Source: an uncultured Treponema sp. (GTDB lineage: Bacteria > Spirochaetota > Spirochaetia > Treponematales > Treponemataceae). From it: a stretch of DNA of 40,787 bases. The notes beneath the pieces are model-generated. The model worked only from the letters and a program-made list of their open reading frames with translations, made no database searches and was not told the origin of the DNA. Where the stretch lies: positions 1 through 40,787 of the forward strand of contig CALDID010000281.1 in NCBI GenBank assembly GCA_937901865.1, read 5' to 3'. The position numbers and the translations under genes are program-made. Positions 7,487 to 14,123 of this stretch are shown here, in pieces (position 1 is the stretch's first letter; each line of letters begins with the position of its first letter).

Positions 7487-9427
7487 CTATTCGTTTCCTA
7501 ATAAATCTGCACTCACATAATGCACATCACTGCTAGAGAGTAATTGCACGATATATGTGTTTATTTCGTTTGGAATAATTGAGCCGAGTTTGTTGTATTG
7601 CGAAAAGCTCGTATTCTCGAACATTGTTTTATCGCTGTCGCAATCAAATGCAACGATTAGCGGAATTGCATTGTTCCCTGCAAAATCATCACTTGCTTCA
7701 CCGCCCAATATAATCTTATTTTTGTAACAGCATATTTGCGTGAAGTAGCAATATGGTTTGTTTGCTGAATAAGTTGCGTATTTAATAGGCTCACTGTTTG
7801 CTTTTACAAGTGAACTTGAAAGATAGCACCCCTTTAAGATTTTTCCAGAGTCTAAATATTCTCCGCACACATACCATTTTTCTTCGCTTCCTTTTATGCC
7901 GTCTATGCAAAGAAAAAGCGTATTGTCCTGTTCATAAATCTTTTCTACGCTCTCAAGGTCAGAAGAAAACTTGTATATAATGCCTTTGTGAGTGCGTGAG
8001 GAATATTGAAAATCACAATTGTCGTAACCACAAACATAATAATCTGTTCCATCGTACCAAGCAGATGTGAACATAGTTTCTATGCCGCTAGAAATATCTG
8101 TAAAGTCGCTCGATGTCCAAGATTTTAACTGCCCATTTGCGTCTAAAACTGCAAAATATCGCTTCATCTTGTCGTCTGTAATAACAGAACCTGCAAGTGC
8201 AATAGTGCCGTCGGTTGTGCAAAGTAGCTTGTTTTTGCTGTCTGCTCTAAACATCATTTTAGAAGTATCAGAAAAAATATGACTCCATTTTATTTGTTTA
8301 TTGCTAAAATCATAGCAAACAATAAAAGTCCTTTCTTCAAGTCCGTTAGAACTTGTAAAAGTGTTTTGCAAAAGAAGCACGATAGAACCGTCAGACTGTT
8401 CCACAAAGTCTAAAACTTTACTTTGCTTTATGTTAGAACTTGCATCGTGCGTTATTTTCGCTGTTAGTAAGGAATTTTTTGAGTTATATTTGTCTATTTT
8501 TTTTAATCCAATCGCAGTATTGTCGTTTGCGAGCGTTCCCATAATCAGACACCCGTCAGAAATATTCTTTCTTTCTCGCAATATTATAGGAAAAGTATTG
8601 TCAAATGTTGAATTATCCGAAAAGCTCCACATTTGCTTTTTTGTGTCTATGTTAAATGGCGTAATTGCTTTTAATGAGCACAAATCATTTGATATGGTAA
8701 ATGTATATATACTTCCAATTGAAAATGTTAATTCGGGCAAAGAAATCTGTTTTGCACCTATTTGTATTTTCAAAAAAGAAGAAGTTTCATAATAAATTGA
8801 CTCATTATTTTGACCTGCAAGATATACGGCATTACTATCTATATCTACAAAATAAGAATCTTGTTGCACTGGTGTTAAAATAGAATTGCCATTAACTAAA
8901 TAAATCTGAGATGTGCTTTGATTTTCTAATACAATATAGGCAGATTTAGTCGGGCATGATTTTATTTCATCTATTATAATTGTATTTGTTTTTTCTGAAG
9001 AAATAATAAATACTTTTGAATTTTCATAGCAAAAATATGGGAATTCAATAGTTCCTATAGGAATATTGTATTCAAAATAAAAAGTATCACCATTTTTTTC
9101 TGAAGAAAGAGGTAAATCTATATTGCTACTTTCTTTTGCGGAAACTGCTAAAAGTGCAGAACCGCCTAATTGACGATGAATGTTTTTAAATACATTTACG
9201 CTGTAAGAACTGTTATTTACAAAAGTTACAGAAACACTTGCAATATCGTCATTATTTTCTTCGTTTTCTTTAGAATTGTTTGTGTTTGTATTACCGTTAG
9301 TATTCGGAATAACGGTATTAGAAGACGTATTCTCGTCTTGATTATCTGAAGAATCATCAGGCGAACTGTTGCAACAAAGCAGAGAAAATGAAAATAGTAA
9401 AAATGCGATAAACAAGTATTTCTTCAT
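7487..9427 (-). CDS. lipoprotein of unknown function with Asn/Asp-rich linker
   Basis: A 646-residue protein with a signal peptide and lipobox SLLC (Cys18). Residues about 20-65 are a disordered Asn/Ser/Asp/Glu linker. A beta-rich domain (65-250) contains VSVTFVNNSSYSVNVF and VYLAGQNNES. The larger C-terminal part (260-640) has recurring segments such as DGSIVLLL, DGTIALAGS, YYVCGYDN, WYVCGEY and KIILGGEAS, spaced as in beta-propeller blades. I infer a propeller-like fold but recognise no named family. It is 12 bp from the next lipoprotein gene and is preceded by a 25-bp hairpin in place of a clear ribosome-binding site. Confidence 0.75.
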   Translation of the reverse strand: MKKYLFIAFLLFSFSLLCCNSSPDDSSDNQDENTSSNTVIPNTNGNTNTNNSKENEENNDDIASVSVTFVNNSSYSVNVFKNIHRQLGGSALLAVSAKESSNIDLPLSSEKNGDTFYFEYNIPIGTIEFPYFCYENSKVFIISSEKTNTIIIDEIKSCPTKSAYIVLENQSTSQIYLVNGNSILTPVQQDSYFVDIDSNAVYLAGQNNESIYYETSSFLKIQIGAKQISLPELTFSIGSIYTFTISNDLCSLKAITPFNIDTKKQMWSFSDNSTFDNTFPIILRERKNISDGCLIMGTLANDNTAIGLKKIDKYNSKNSLLTAKITHDASSNIKQSKVLDFVEQSDGSIVLLLQNTFTSSNGLEERTFIVCYDFSNKQIKWSHIFSDTSKMMFRADSKNKLLCTTDGTIALAGSVITDDKMKRYFAVLDANGQLKSWTSSDFTDISSGIETMFTSAWYDGTDYYVCGYDNCDFQYSSRTHKGIIYKFSSDLESVEKIYEQDNTLFLCIDGIKGSEEKWYVCGEYLDSGKILKGCYLSSSLVKANSEPIKYATYSANKPYCYFTQICCYKNKIILGGEASDDFAGNNAIPLIVAFDCDSDKTMFENTSFSQYNKLGSIIPNEINTYIVQLLSSSDVHYVSADLLGNE

Positions 9428-9436
9428 AAGCTAGTA

Positions 9437-9461
9437 ATGTGCATAAGTTTTTAACTCATGC
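9437..9461 (-). other. intergenic hairpin between two lipoprotein genes
   Basis: On the minus strand GTGCATGAGTT and AACTTATGCAC pair over 11 bp (one G-U) around an AAA loop, starting just after the Big2 lipoprotein stop and ending 9 bp before the next ATG. No T-run follows. It may modulate translation start or mRNA stability within the operon. Confidence 0.6.
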
Positions 9462-9478
9462 ACATCTTCTATTGTATC

Positions 9479-10876
9479 TTAGAACTGAGACATCTCGCTT
9501 TCATTCGTAAGCTCAACAGTTAAATCGTAAATAGTATTACCTTTAACTGTGTATGTATAGATTTTTCCAGCATAGAAATCTTTTGATGTTTCGCTAGAAC
9601 CTGTTATGTAGTAATTGCTGTTTAGAGCATTACCAATATGGAGCATTGAATATGTTTTGAAATCTTCATATTCATATTGTCCAGTTGTTGAATTAGATTG
9701 ATTCAAATCCATTTTCAATGTAAATACATAGCTCTTACTTGAGTTAATAGCAGAGCAACCTGTAGATGTAACAAGAGGAGTAGAATTTGCACCGTCATAG
9801 AGGTTTATACCTGTTTTTGACTGATTGTTAATTCTGATATATGCATAGCCGCTTGTAAAAGCTACTCCACTTGACCAATTAGACGCATCGAGTTGAACGC
9901 TGTTCTGTGAATCATTCAGAGAGAAATATTCAACACAAGCTTTTCCTGCTGCATTTCCCGATGTATACTTTGGATAAACAGTAACAATTTCATTTAATGT
10001 TGTATCGAATTTTCGGAATACAGGGAATACATAGTAATCTCCAGAGTCAACCTTAAACGTTGTGTTGATTGTTGAAGCTCCTGTATAGCCGATTGTTTCT
10101 CCATAAATTCCGTCTTTGCGAAGTTCTACATTATAAGAAGTGTTGTTTTGTAAAACAATAGACATATCTCCGCCCATAACGCTTGAGATTTCATAAACGA
10201 TGTTGTTTGTAGCATTTGTGTTATAATATGAATACAAACGTGCGAAAGGCTTGTTCTCTAAAGAGGTAAGATTTTCTTTGTTAGCATTATAGTCATCTTC
10301 TGTAACAAAAAACAATACAAAATCTTGTGAGGTTGAAAAAAGTTCAGAAGATTTTGGAAGAGCATGATTAGTTGTAGAAGCAGGAACTCCTCCAATCAGA
10401 GTTGTTTTAGACGGGCTTCCTTTGAAAGCAACCAATTTTTTAGAAGTATTATTGCGAACTTTTACAAGATATGTTGAATTGCTGTAGTTTGTGTAATCAA
10501 CATCATTTGTTGCATTACTACTACTAGCTGTTGTAACTGTGATTGTCTTGCTATCAGATACATTGCCGTTTTTTGCAATAATATCTACAGTTCCTTCAGC
10601 AACACCTTTAACAATACAAGTTGTTCCTGCACTCTGCACAGTTGCTCTATCAGTATTTCCTGAAATCCATTCAACAGTTCCTGTTGCATTAGATGGCGTT
10701 AAAGAAGCTTTAAGAGTGATTGCCTCTCCGACTGCAACAGTATCAACAGAACTGCTAATACTGATAGCTGTGATAGCGACATCACTGCTATCATCGTCAT
10801 CGTTAGTTTTGTTGCACGAAAAACTTGCAAGAGAAAATAACGCAGTTGCAAGTAAGAGCCATTTTGTCTTTTTCAT
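9479..10876 (-). CDS. Big2-domain lipoprotein, first gene of the lipoprotein operon
   Basis: A 465-residue protein with a signal peptide and lipobox SFSC (Cys21), then an acidic DDDDSSD spacer. Residues about 32-115 are a bacterial Ig-like Big2 domain (ISISSSVDTVAVGEAITL, VEWISGNTDRATV, VKGVAEGTVDIIAKNG). The rest is beta-rich with repeated segments of the type YLVKVRNNTSKKLVAFKG, MSIVLQNNTSYNVELRKDG and AYIRINNQSKTGINLYDG, so about three related modules are likely. Preceded by ribosome-binding site GGAGG and the attenuator-like leader. Location is presumably the cell surface or periplasm; the ligand is unknown. Confidence 0.82.
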   Translation of the reverse strand: MKKTKWLLLATALFSLASFSCNKTNDDDDSSDVAITAISISSSVDTVAVGEAITLKASLTPSNATGTVEWISGNTDRATVQSAGTTCIVKGVAEGTVDIIAKNGNVSDSKTITVTTASSSNATNDVDYTNYSNSTYLVKVRNNTSKKLVAFKGSPSKTTLIGGVPASTTNHALPKSSELFSTSQDFVLFFVTEDDYNANKENLTSLENKPFARLYSYYNTNATNNIVYEISSVMGGDMSIVLQNNTSYNVELRKDGIYGETIGYTGASTINTTFKVDSGDYYVFPVFRKFDTTLNEIVTVYPKYTSGNAAGKACVEYFSLNDSQNSVQLDASNWSSGVAFTSGYAYIRINNQSKTGINLYDGANSTPLVTSTGCSAINSSKSYVFTLKMDLNQSNSTTGQYEYEDFKTYSMLHIGNALNSNYYITGSSETSKDFYAGKIYTYTVKGNTIYDLTVELTNESEMSQF

Positions 10877-10893
10877 ATAAAATCCTCCAATAT

Positions 10894-10942
10894 AAAAAAG
10901 CGTAAATTTTGCATCTTTTACGTATTATTACTAGGTAAAAGA
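10894..10942 (-). promoter_or_regulatory. terminator/antiterminator pair in the lipoprotein-operon leader
   Basis: Minus strand. CGTAAA (10922-10917) pairs with TTTACG (10906-10901) and is followed by CTTTTTT, a weak intrinsic terminator. An upstream segment TCTTTTAC (10942-10935) is perfectly complementary to GTAAAAGA (10921-10914), which overlaps the terminator's first arm. The two folds are mutually exclusive, as in attenuators and riboswitch expression platforms. Confidence 0.5.
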
Positions 10943-10955
10943 CTTGTTAGTTGTA

Positions 10956-10984
10956 ATTATAATAAGCAATATACCTATTGTCAA
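10956..10984 (-). promoter_or_regulatory. consensus sigma-70 promoter of the lipoprotein operon
   Basis: On the minus strand, TTGACA (10984-10979), a 17-bp spacer and TATAAT (10961-10956), a perfect match to consensus. The start of transcription should be near 10949, giving a leader of about 73 nt before the Big2 lipoprotein ATG. Confidence 0.85.
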
Positions 10985-11054
10985 TAAAGATTTTTTCGTT
11001 GCTACTCTTTTTTCATACGTTTAAAAGCAAGCTGATTCTGCACACACTAATACA

Positions 11055-11375
11055 ATGGAAGCTATAGACTTACGCGAAGCATTGAGCTTGAATATAAAAC
11101 GCTATAGAAAACAAAAGGGCTGGTCGCAGTATGAGCTGGCGGAAAAAGCCGAAGTATCGGAGCAGACGATAAACTCTATTGAGGGATTGCGGCTATGGGC
11201 AAGCGATAAAATGCTATACAAAATTGCGACGGCTCTTGATGTGGAAATGTATAGGCTCTTTGTGCCGCAAAAACTCTCTTTGCAATCCGAATCTATCAGC
11301 GAACTCAAACACGCCGTTGTAAAAACCGTGGAAAATATCATTCACGACACCTTGAGCGATTGGGAAAATCAATAA
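11055..11375 (+). CDS. XRE-family helix-turn-helix regulator
   Basis: A 106-residue protein. Residues 8-68 form a complete HTH_3/XRE domain: LSLNIKRYRKQKGWSQYELA followed by EKAEVSEQTINSIE and MLYKIATALDVEMYRLF. The C-terminal 35 residues (ESISELKHAVVKTVENIIHD) are a helix, probably for dimerisation. No good ribosome-binding site precedes the ATG. It is divergent from the lipoprotein operon, sharing a 178-bp region with its promoter, and is followed 27 bp later by four 23-bp repeats. It may therefore control the lipoprotein operon, bind the repeats, or both; none of this is proven by sequence. Confidence 0.85.
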   Translation: MEAIDLREALSLNIKRYRKQKGWSQYELAEKAEVSEQTINSIEGLRLWASDKMLYKIATALDVEMYRLFVPQKLSLQSESISELKHAVVKTVENIIHDTLSDWENQ

Positions 11376-11401
11376 TTTCTATTTGTCAAAAATGTGTATA
11401 G

Positions 11402-11486
11402 CTTACCATCAGTATTTAATACATCTTACCGTCGGTATTTAATACATCTTACCATTGGTAAGCTGTACACCTTACCGATGGTAAGA
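11402..11486. repeat. four 23-bp iteron-like direct repeats
   Basis: TTACC begins at 11403, 11426, 11449 and 11472, an exact 23-bp period. Each unit opens TTACCNNNRGTA. Units 1 and 2 continue with TTTAATACATC; units 3 and 4 contain the palindromes CTTACC-ATT-GGTAAG and CTTACC-GAT-GGTAAG. They lie just after the XRE gene. Confidence 0.9.
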
Positions 11487-11511
11487 TTGGCGTATTTTTT
11501 GCAAAAAAGCA

Positions 11512-11596
11512 CTATGCACAGGTGGTGGATATTGTGGATAAAAAAAATTAAAACACAGATAACTATATATATTATAATGGATTATAATGTTGATAA
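11512..11596. other. DnaA-box-containing AT-rich stretch beside the iterons
   Basis: TGTGGATAA at 11533-11541 is a perfect DnaA box (TTATCCACA on the other strand). One-mismatch boxes are at 11512-11520 (CTATGCACA) and 11588-11596 (TGTTGATAA). The intervening bases are nearly all A and T. Together with the iterons this resembles a replication origin, but no rep or dnaA gene is adjacent. Confidence 0.5.
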
Positions 11597-11619
11597 CCCT
11601 ATTAGTAGTGTATTCTTGC

Positions 11620-11649
11620 TTGACAAGCTATATATGTAGGGTGTAAAAT
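11620..11649 (+). promoter_or_regulatory. promoter of the first HU-like gene
   Basis: TTGACA at 11620-11625, 18-bp spacer, TAAAAT at 11644-11649. Transcription should start near 11656, about 260 nt before the ATG at 11919. Confidence 0.7.
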
Positions 11650-11670
11650 ACAAGTATGAAAAGATAAATC

Positions 11671-11895
11671 GGGGCATTGGAAAAGCCCAAACCCCAATGC
11701 GCCAGAAAAATAAAAAAGAGTTCCCTTGCGGCCAACAAAAGAACTCTTCGGAATCAACGAATTGATACCCATTTATCTAAGTATATAAAGTGTATCACGT
11801 TGAGGGCTAACGGTCAACAGTTGTTTGGCTGTAAAAATTTTTATTTAGCTGCTTTTTCAAAAATAATGCGTTGCATTATAAAAACAGCTTAAAAA
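11671..11895 (+). ncRNA. structured 5' leader of the first HU-like gene
   Basis: Hairpins in order: GGGGCATTGG (11671-11680) with CCAATGCGCC (11694-11703), one mismatch; AAGAGTTC (11716-11723) with GAACTCTT (11741-11748); ATCAA-CGAA-TTGAT (11753-11766); then GTTGA/TCAAC around 11800 and an AGCTT/AAGCT stem near the ribosome-binding site. I do not recognise a known riboswitch class. Confidence 0.45.
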
Positions 11896-11905
11896 GCTAT
11901 ATCTC

Positions 11906-11912
11906 AAGGTGG
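11906..11912 (+). promoter_or_regulatory. ribosome-binding site fixing the HU-like start at 11919
   Basis: AAGGTGG lies 6 nt before the ATG at 11919. An upstream in-frame ATG at 11871 has no such site and lies within the structured leader. Confidence 0.8.
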
Positions 11913-11918
11913 TACAAA

Positions 11919-12683
11919 ATGACCAATCCTGAAGATTTAATATCCTCTAAAAACGGGACTGTTTCTGTAACAGTGCATAAAAATCATCTCAAAGATGGTG
12001 AGTCTTCTTATGCGAAAGTTGTTCGCGATACGGCTGATGAAGGAAACATCATTGCAGATATTCTTGAACACGATAAGACTTTTTCAAAAGGTCAGCTTCT
12101 TCATTTTTCTATTGCATATCGTGAATCTGCTTTGCGTCTTTATGCAAAGGGCTTCGCGGTTTCTCTTTTGAACTTGGGAACAGTGTATCATTATGCTCCT
12201 ACGTCTTCTGGTGAAAAGGACGAAGCGGGCAATCCGATTATCAAGCGTTTTGGAGTTGGATTTACGCCGTCTGACATCTTGAAAGAGGCGAATGATTCTG
12301 TAGAGCTCAAAGAGATGAAAAAAGAGGAAACAAATCCTGAAATCCTTTCTATTACTGACCGTTCTACAGGGCTTTCAGATTTTACGTTGCATATCGGAAA
12401 GCCTGTTCATATCAAAGGCAATCGATTGAAACTTGCAGGAGAAAACTGCGGTGTGCGTTTTGCGAAAGTTTCTGAAGACGGTTCATATACTCTTGATGGA
12501 GCCTTATTGATAAAGGTTGAAAAGGTGTATGTCAATGAGCCAAAGTCGTTGGAGTTCTTGATTCCTGACGGCTTTAGCGAGGGTAAGTATCGCATTGTGA
12601 TTTCTACAGCTTCGGGGCGTGGTTCGTCGGTGAATAAGACGATGCGCCATTATGTGAGCGATGAGATTACGCTTATGGCATAA
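11919..12683 (+). CDS. HU-like DNA-binding protein with C-terminal DUF4469-type domain (copy 1)
   Basis: A 254-residue protein. Residues about 10-130 match the HU/IHF-like module common in Bacteroidetes and Treponema (VHKNHLKDGESSYAKVVR, LRLYAKGFAVSLLNLGTVY, VGFTPSDI). Residues about 145-250 form an Ig-like DUF4469-type domain (IKGNRLKLAGENCGVRFAKV, LEFLIPDGFSEGKYRIVIST). The same architecture occurs at 23783-24562, so these are paralogues. A nucleoid or chromosome-architecture role is inferred from the HU fold; no function is established for the C-terminal domain. The gene stands alone between a promoter with long leader and a bidirectional terminator. Confidence 0.8.
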   Translation: MTNPEDLISSKNGTVSVTVHKNHLKDGESSYAKVVRDTADEGNIIADILEHDKTFSKGQLLHFSIAYRESALRLYAKGFAVSLLNLGTVYHYAPTSSGEKDEAGNPIIKRFGVGFTPSDILKEANDSVELKEMKKEETNPEILSITDRSTGLSDFTLHIGKPVHIKGNRLKLAGENCGVRFAKVSEDGSYTLDGALLIKVEKVYVNEPKSLEFLIPDGFSEGKYRIVISTASGRGSSVNKTMRHYVSDEITLMA

Positions 12684-12692
12684 TTGAAAAAT

Positions 12693-12735
12693 AAAAAGAG
12701 CGGTGTACCCTTGAGAGATATGCCGCTCTTTTTTT
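12693..12735. terminator. bidirectional intrinsic terminator between HU-like gene and purA
   Basis: AAAAAGAGCGG pairs with CCGCTCTTTTT across an 18-nt loop. T-runs occur on both strands, so it can end both the plus-strand HU-like transcript and the minus-strand purA transcript. Confidence 0.85.
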
Positions 12736-12755
12736 GCGTATGTTTACAAATCAGG

Positions 12756-14027
12756 CTATGCTTGTTCTGTGTCGGCGTTGCTCAATGCGTCGAGGTCTTC
12801 GTAGAACGTCCACGGATTTTCGCGAACGAACGTTTCTTCGCGCTCATAGCCCACGCTGATGATTCCGACTGGCGTGTTCGTGAACTGCTCGATAAAATCC
12901 ACATACGCCTTTGCATTTTCTGGCAAATCTTCGTAGCTGCGGCACGCTTTCAGGCTCTGCTTCCAGCCCTTGAACTTCTTTAAGACAGGCTTTGCCTTGT
13001 TCAATGCAGGCACGCTTGCAGGGAAGTCCGTAACCGTCTTGCCGTCGATTTCGTAGGCAACGCACGCTTCAATTTCGTCCATCGCGTCGTAAATGTCGAG
13101 GTGCGTCAAAACAAGGCTGTCGATTGAGTTCACGCGGCACGCATAGCGCAACGCCACGAGGTCAAGATACCCACAGCGGCGCGCTCGACCAGTGGTAACG
13201 CCGTACTCTCGACCAGTGTTGCGAACATAATCGCAAAGCTCGCCCTCGCTTTCGCTGTTGAACTCGGTTGGCATTGGACCGTTTCCGACTCTCGTTTCAT
13301 ACGCCTTGAACACGCCGAGAATATAATCGATGTCGTGCACTCCGATTCCGCCGCCTGTTGATGCCCCTGCCGCACAGCTTGCGCCCGAAGACACATACGG
13401 ATATGTTCCCGAATCGATGTCAAGCATTGCTCCCTGCGCGCCCTCAAAGAGAATGTTCTCTTCTTGGTGCTTGTACATTTCGGCGGTGAGGTCAACTCTC
13501 ATTTTCAAAAGCTGGTCTTTGTAGCGGTTGATGTATGCGATGTCTTCTCCGTCGAAGTCAGCGAGTTTTTCGTCCCAATCCAAATCTGCCAAGCGGAGTG
13601 AATCGCGCATTGCTTTTTCTGAATAGGTGATACCGATTCCCCTTCCTGTTGTGCCGATAGGGCGTTTTCGGGCGGCATCGCGGTCTTTGTCCATCTGACG
13701 ATAGCGAGGAAGAATGAGATGTGCGCGGTCTGAAATGAAAACTCGGTTTTCCCAATTCACGCCGTTGTCTTTGAGCATCTGCAATTCGGCAAAGAGCGCT
13801 TCTGGGTCGATGACCATTCCTGCTCCTAGATACACCGTTTCGTTTGGATACAAAATCCCGCTCGGCACTTGGTGAAGTGCGAACTGCTTGCCGTCAACCA
13901 CGATTGTGTGCCCTGCGTTTGGTCCGCCTGCATAGCGTACGACGTGAGCTGCATTCTCTGCAAGATAATCAACAATCTTGCCCTTTCCCTCATCACCCCA
14001 CTGGGCACCTATAACAACGACATTCAT
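12756..14027 (-). CDS. purA: adenylosuccinate synthetase
   Basis: A 423-residue enzyme of normal length that joins IMP and aspartate using GTP in AMP synthesis. Family motifs are clear: IGAQWGDEGKGK at the N-terminus (GTP site and catalytic Asp), GGPNAGHT, GTTGRGIGITYSEKA (IMP site) and VTTGRARRCGYLD. The start is ATG at 14027, giving MNVVVIGAQWGDEG with GGGGGA as ribosome-binding site; the reading frame extends 13 codons upstream without conserved sequence. It has its own promoter with TTATGCA repeats, suggesting independent regulation, perhaps by purine supply. Confidence 0.97.
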   Translation of the reverse strand: MNVVVIGAQWGDEGKGKIVDYLAENAAHVVRYAGGPNAGHTIVVDGKQFALHQVPSGILYPNETVYLGAGMVIDPEALFAELQMLKDNGVNWENRVFISDRAHLILPRYRQMDKDRDAARKRPIGTTGRGIGITYSEKAMRDSLRLADLDWDEKLADFDGEDIAYINRYKDQLLKMRVDLTAEMYKHQEENILFEGAQGAMLDIDSGTYPYVSSGASCAAGASTGGGIGVHDIDYILGVFKAYETRVGNGPMPTEFNSESEGELCDYVRNTGREYGVTTGRARRCGYLDLVALRYACRVNSIDSLVLTHLDIYDAMDEIEACVAYEIDGKTVTDFPASVPALNKAKPVLKKFKGWKQSLKACRSYEDLPENAKAYVDFIEQFTNTPVGIISVGYEREETFVRENPWTFYEDLDALSNADTEQA

Positions 14028-14058
14028 TGGAATCCCCCGATTATGTCTTTTTAGGAAT

Positions 14059-14116
14059 TTATGCAAATAAAGTGCATAACCGCGCCAATATTAGCATATT
14101 TATGCACGTTATTCAA
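14059..14116 (-). promoter_or_regulatory. purA promoter with three TTATGCA motifs
   Basis: Minus strand: TTGAAT (14116-14111), 17-bp spacer, TAATAT (14093-14088). Three copies of the heptamer TTATGCA/TGCATAA lie at 14059-14065, 14073-14079 and 14100-14106; the first two form a 7-bp hairpin in the leader and the third sits in the spacer. An operator role is inferred. Confidence 0.6.
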
Positions 14117-14123
14117 CAGCATT

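Noticed and set aside
11394..11639. 81-codon plus-strand reading frame across the iterons
   Set aside because: It consists of translated repeats and AT-rich DNA, has no ribosome-binding site and no protein-like pattern.
11677..11892. 71-codon plus-strand reading frame before the first HU-like gene
   Set aside because: It starts at TTG within a hairpin, and its sequence is explained by the folded leader; no family resemblance.
11871..11918. Upstream ATG extending the first HU-like protein by 16 residues
   Set aside because: No ribosome-binding site there; AAGGTGG is correctly placed for the ATG at 11919.
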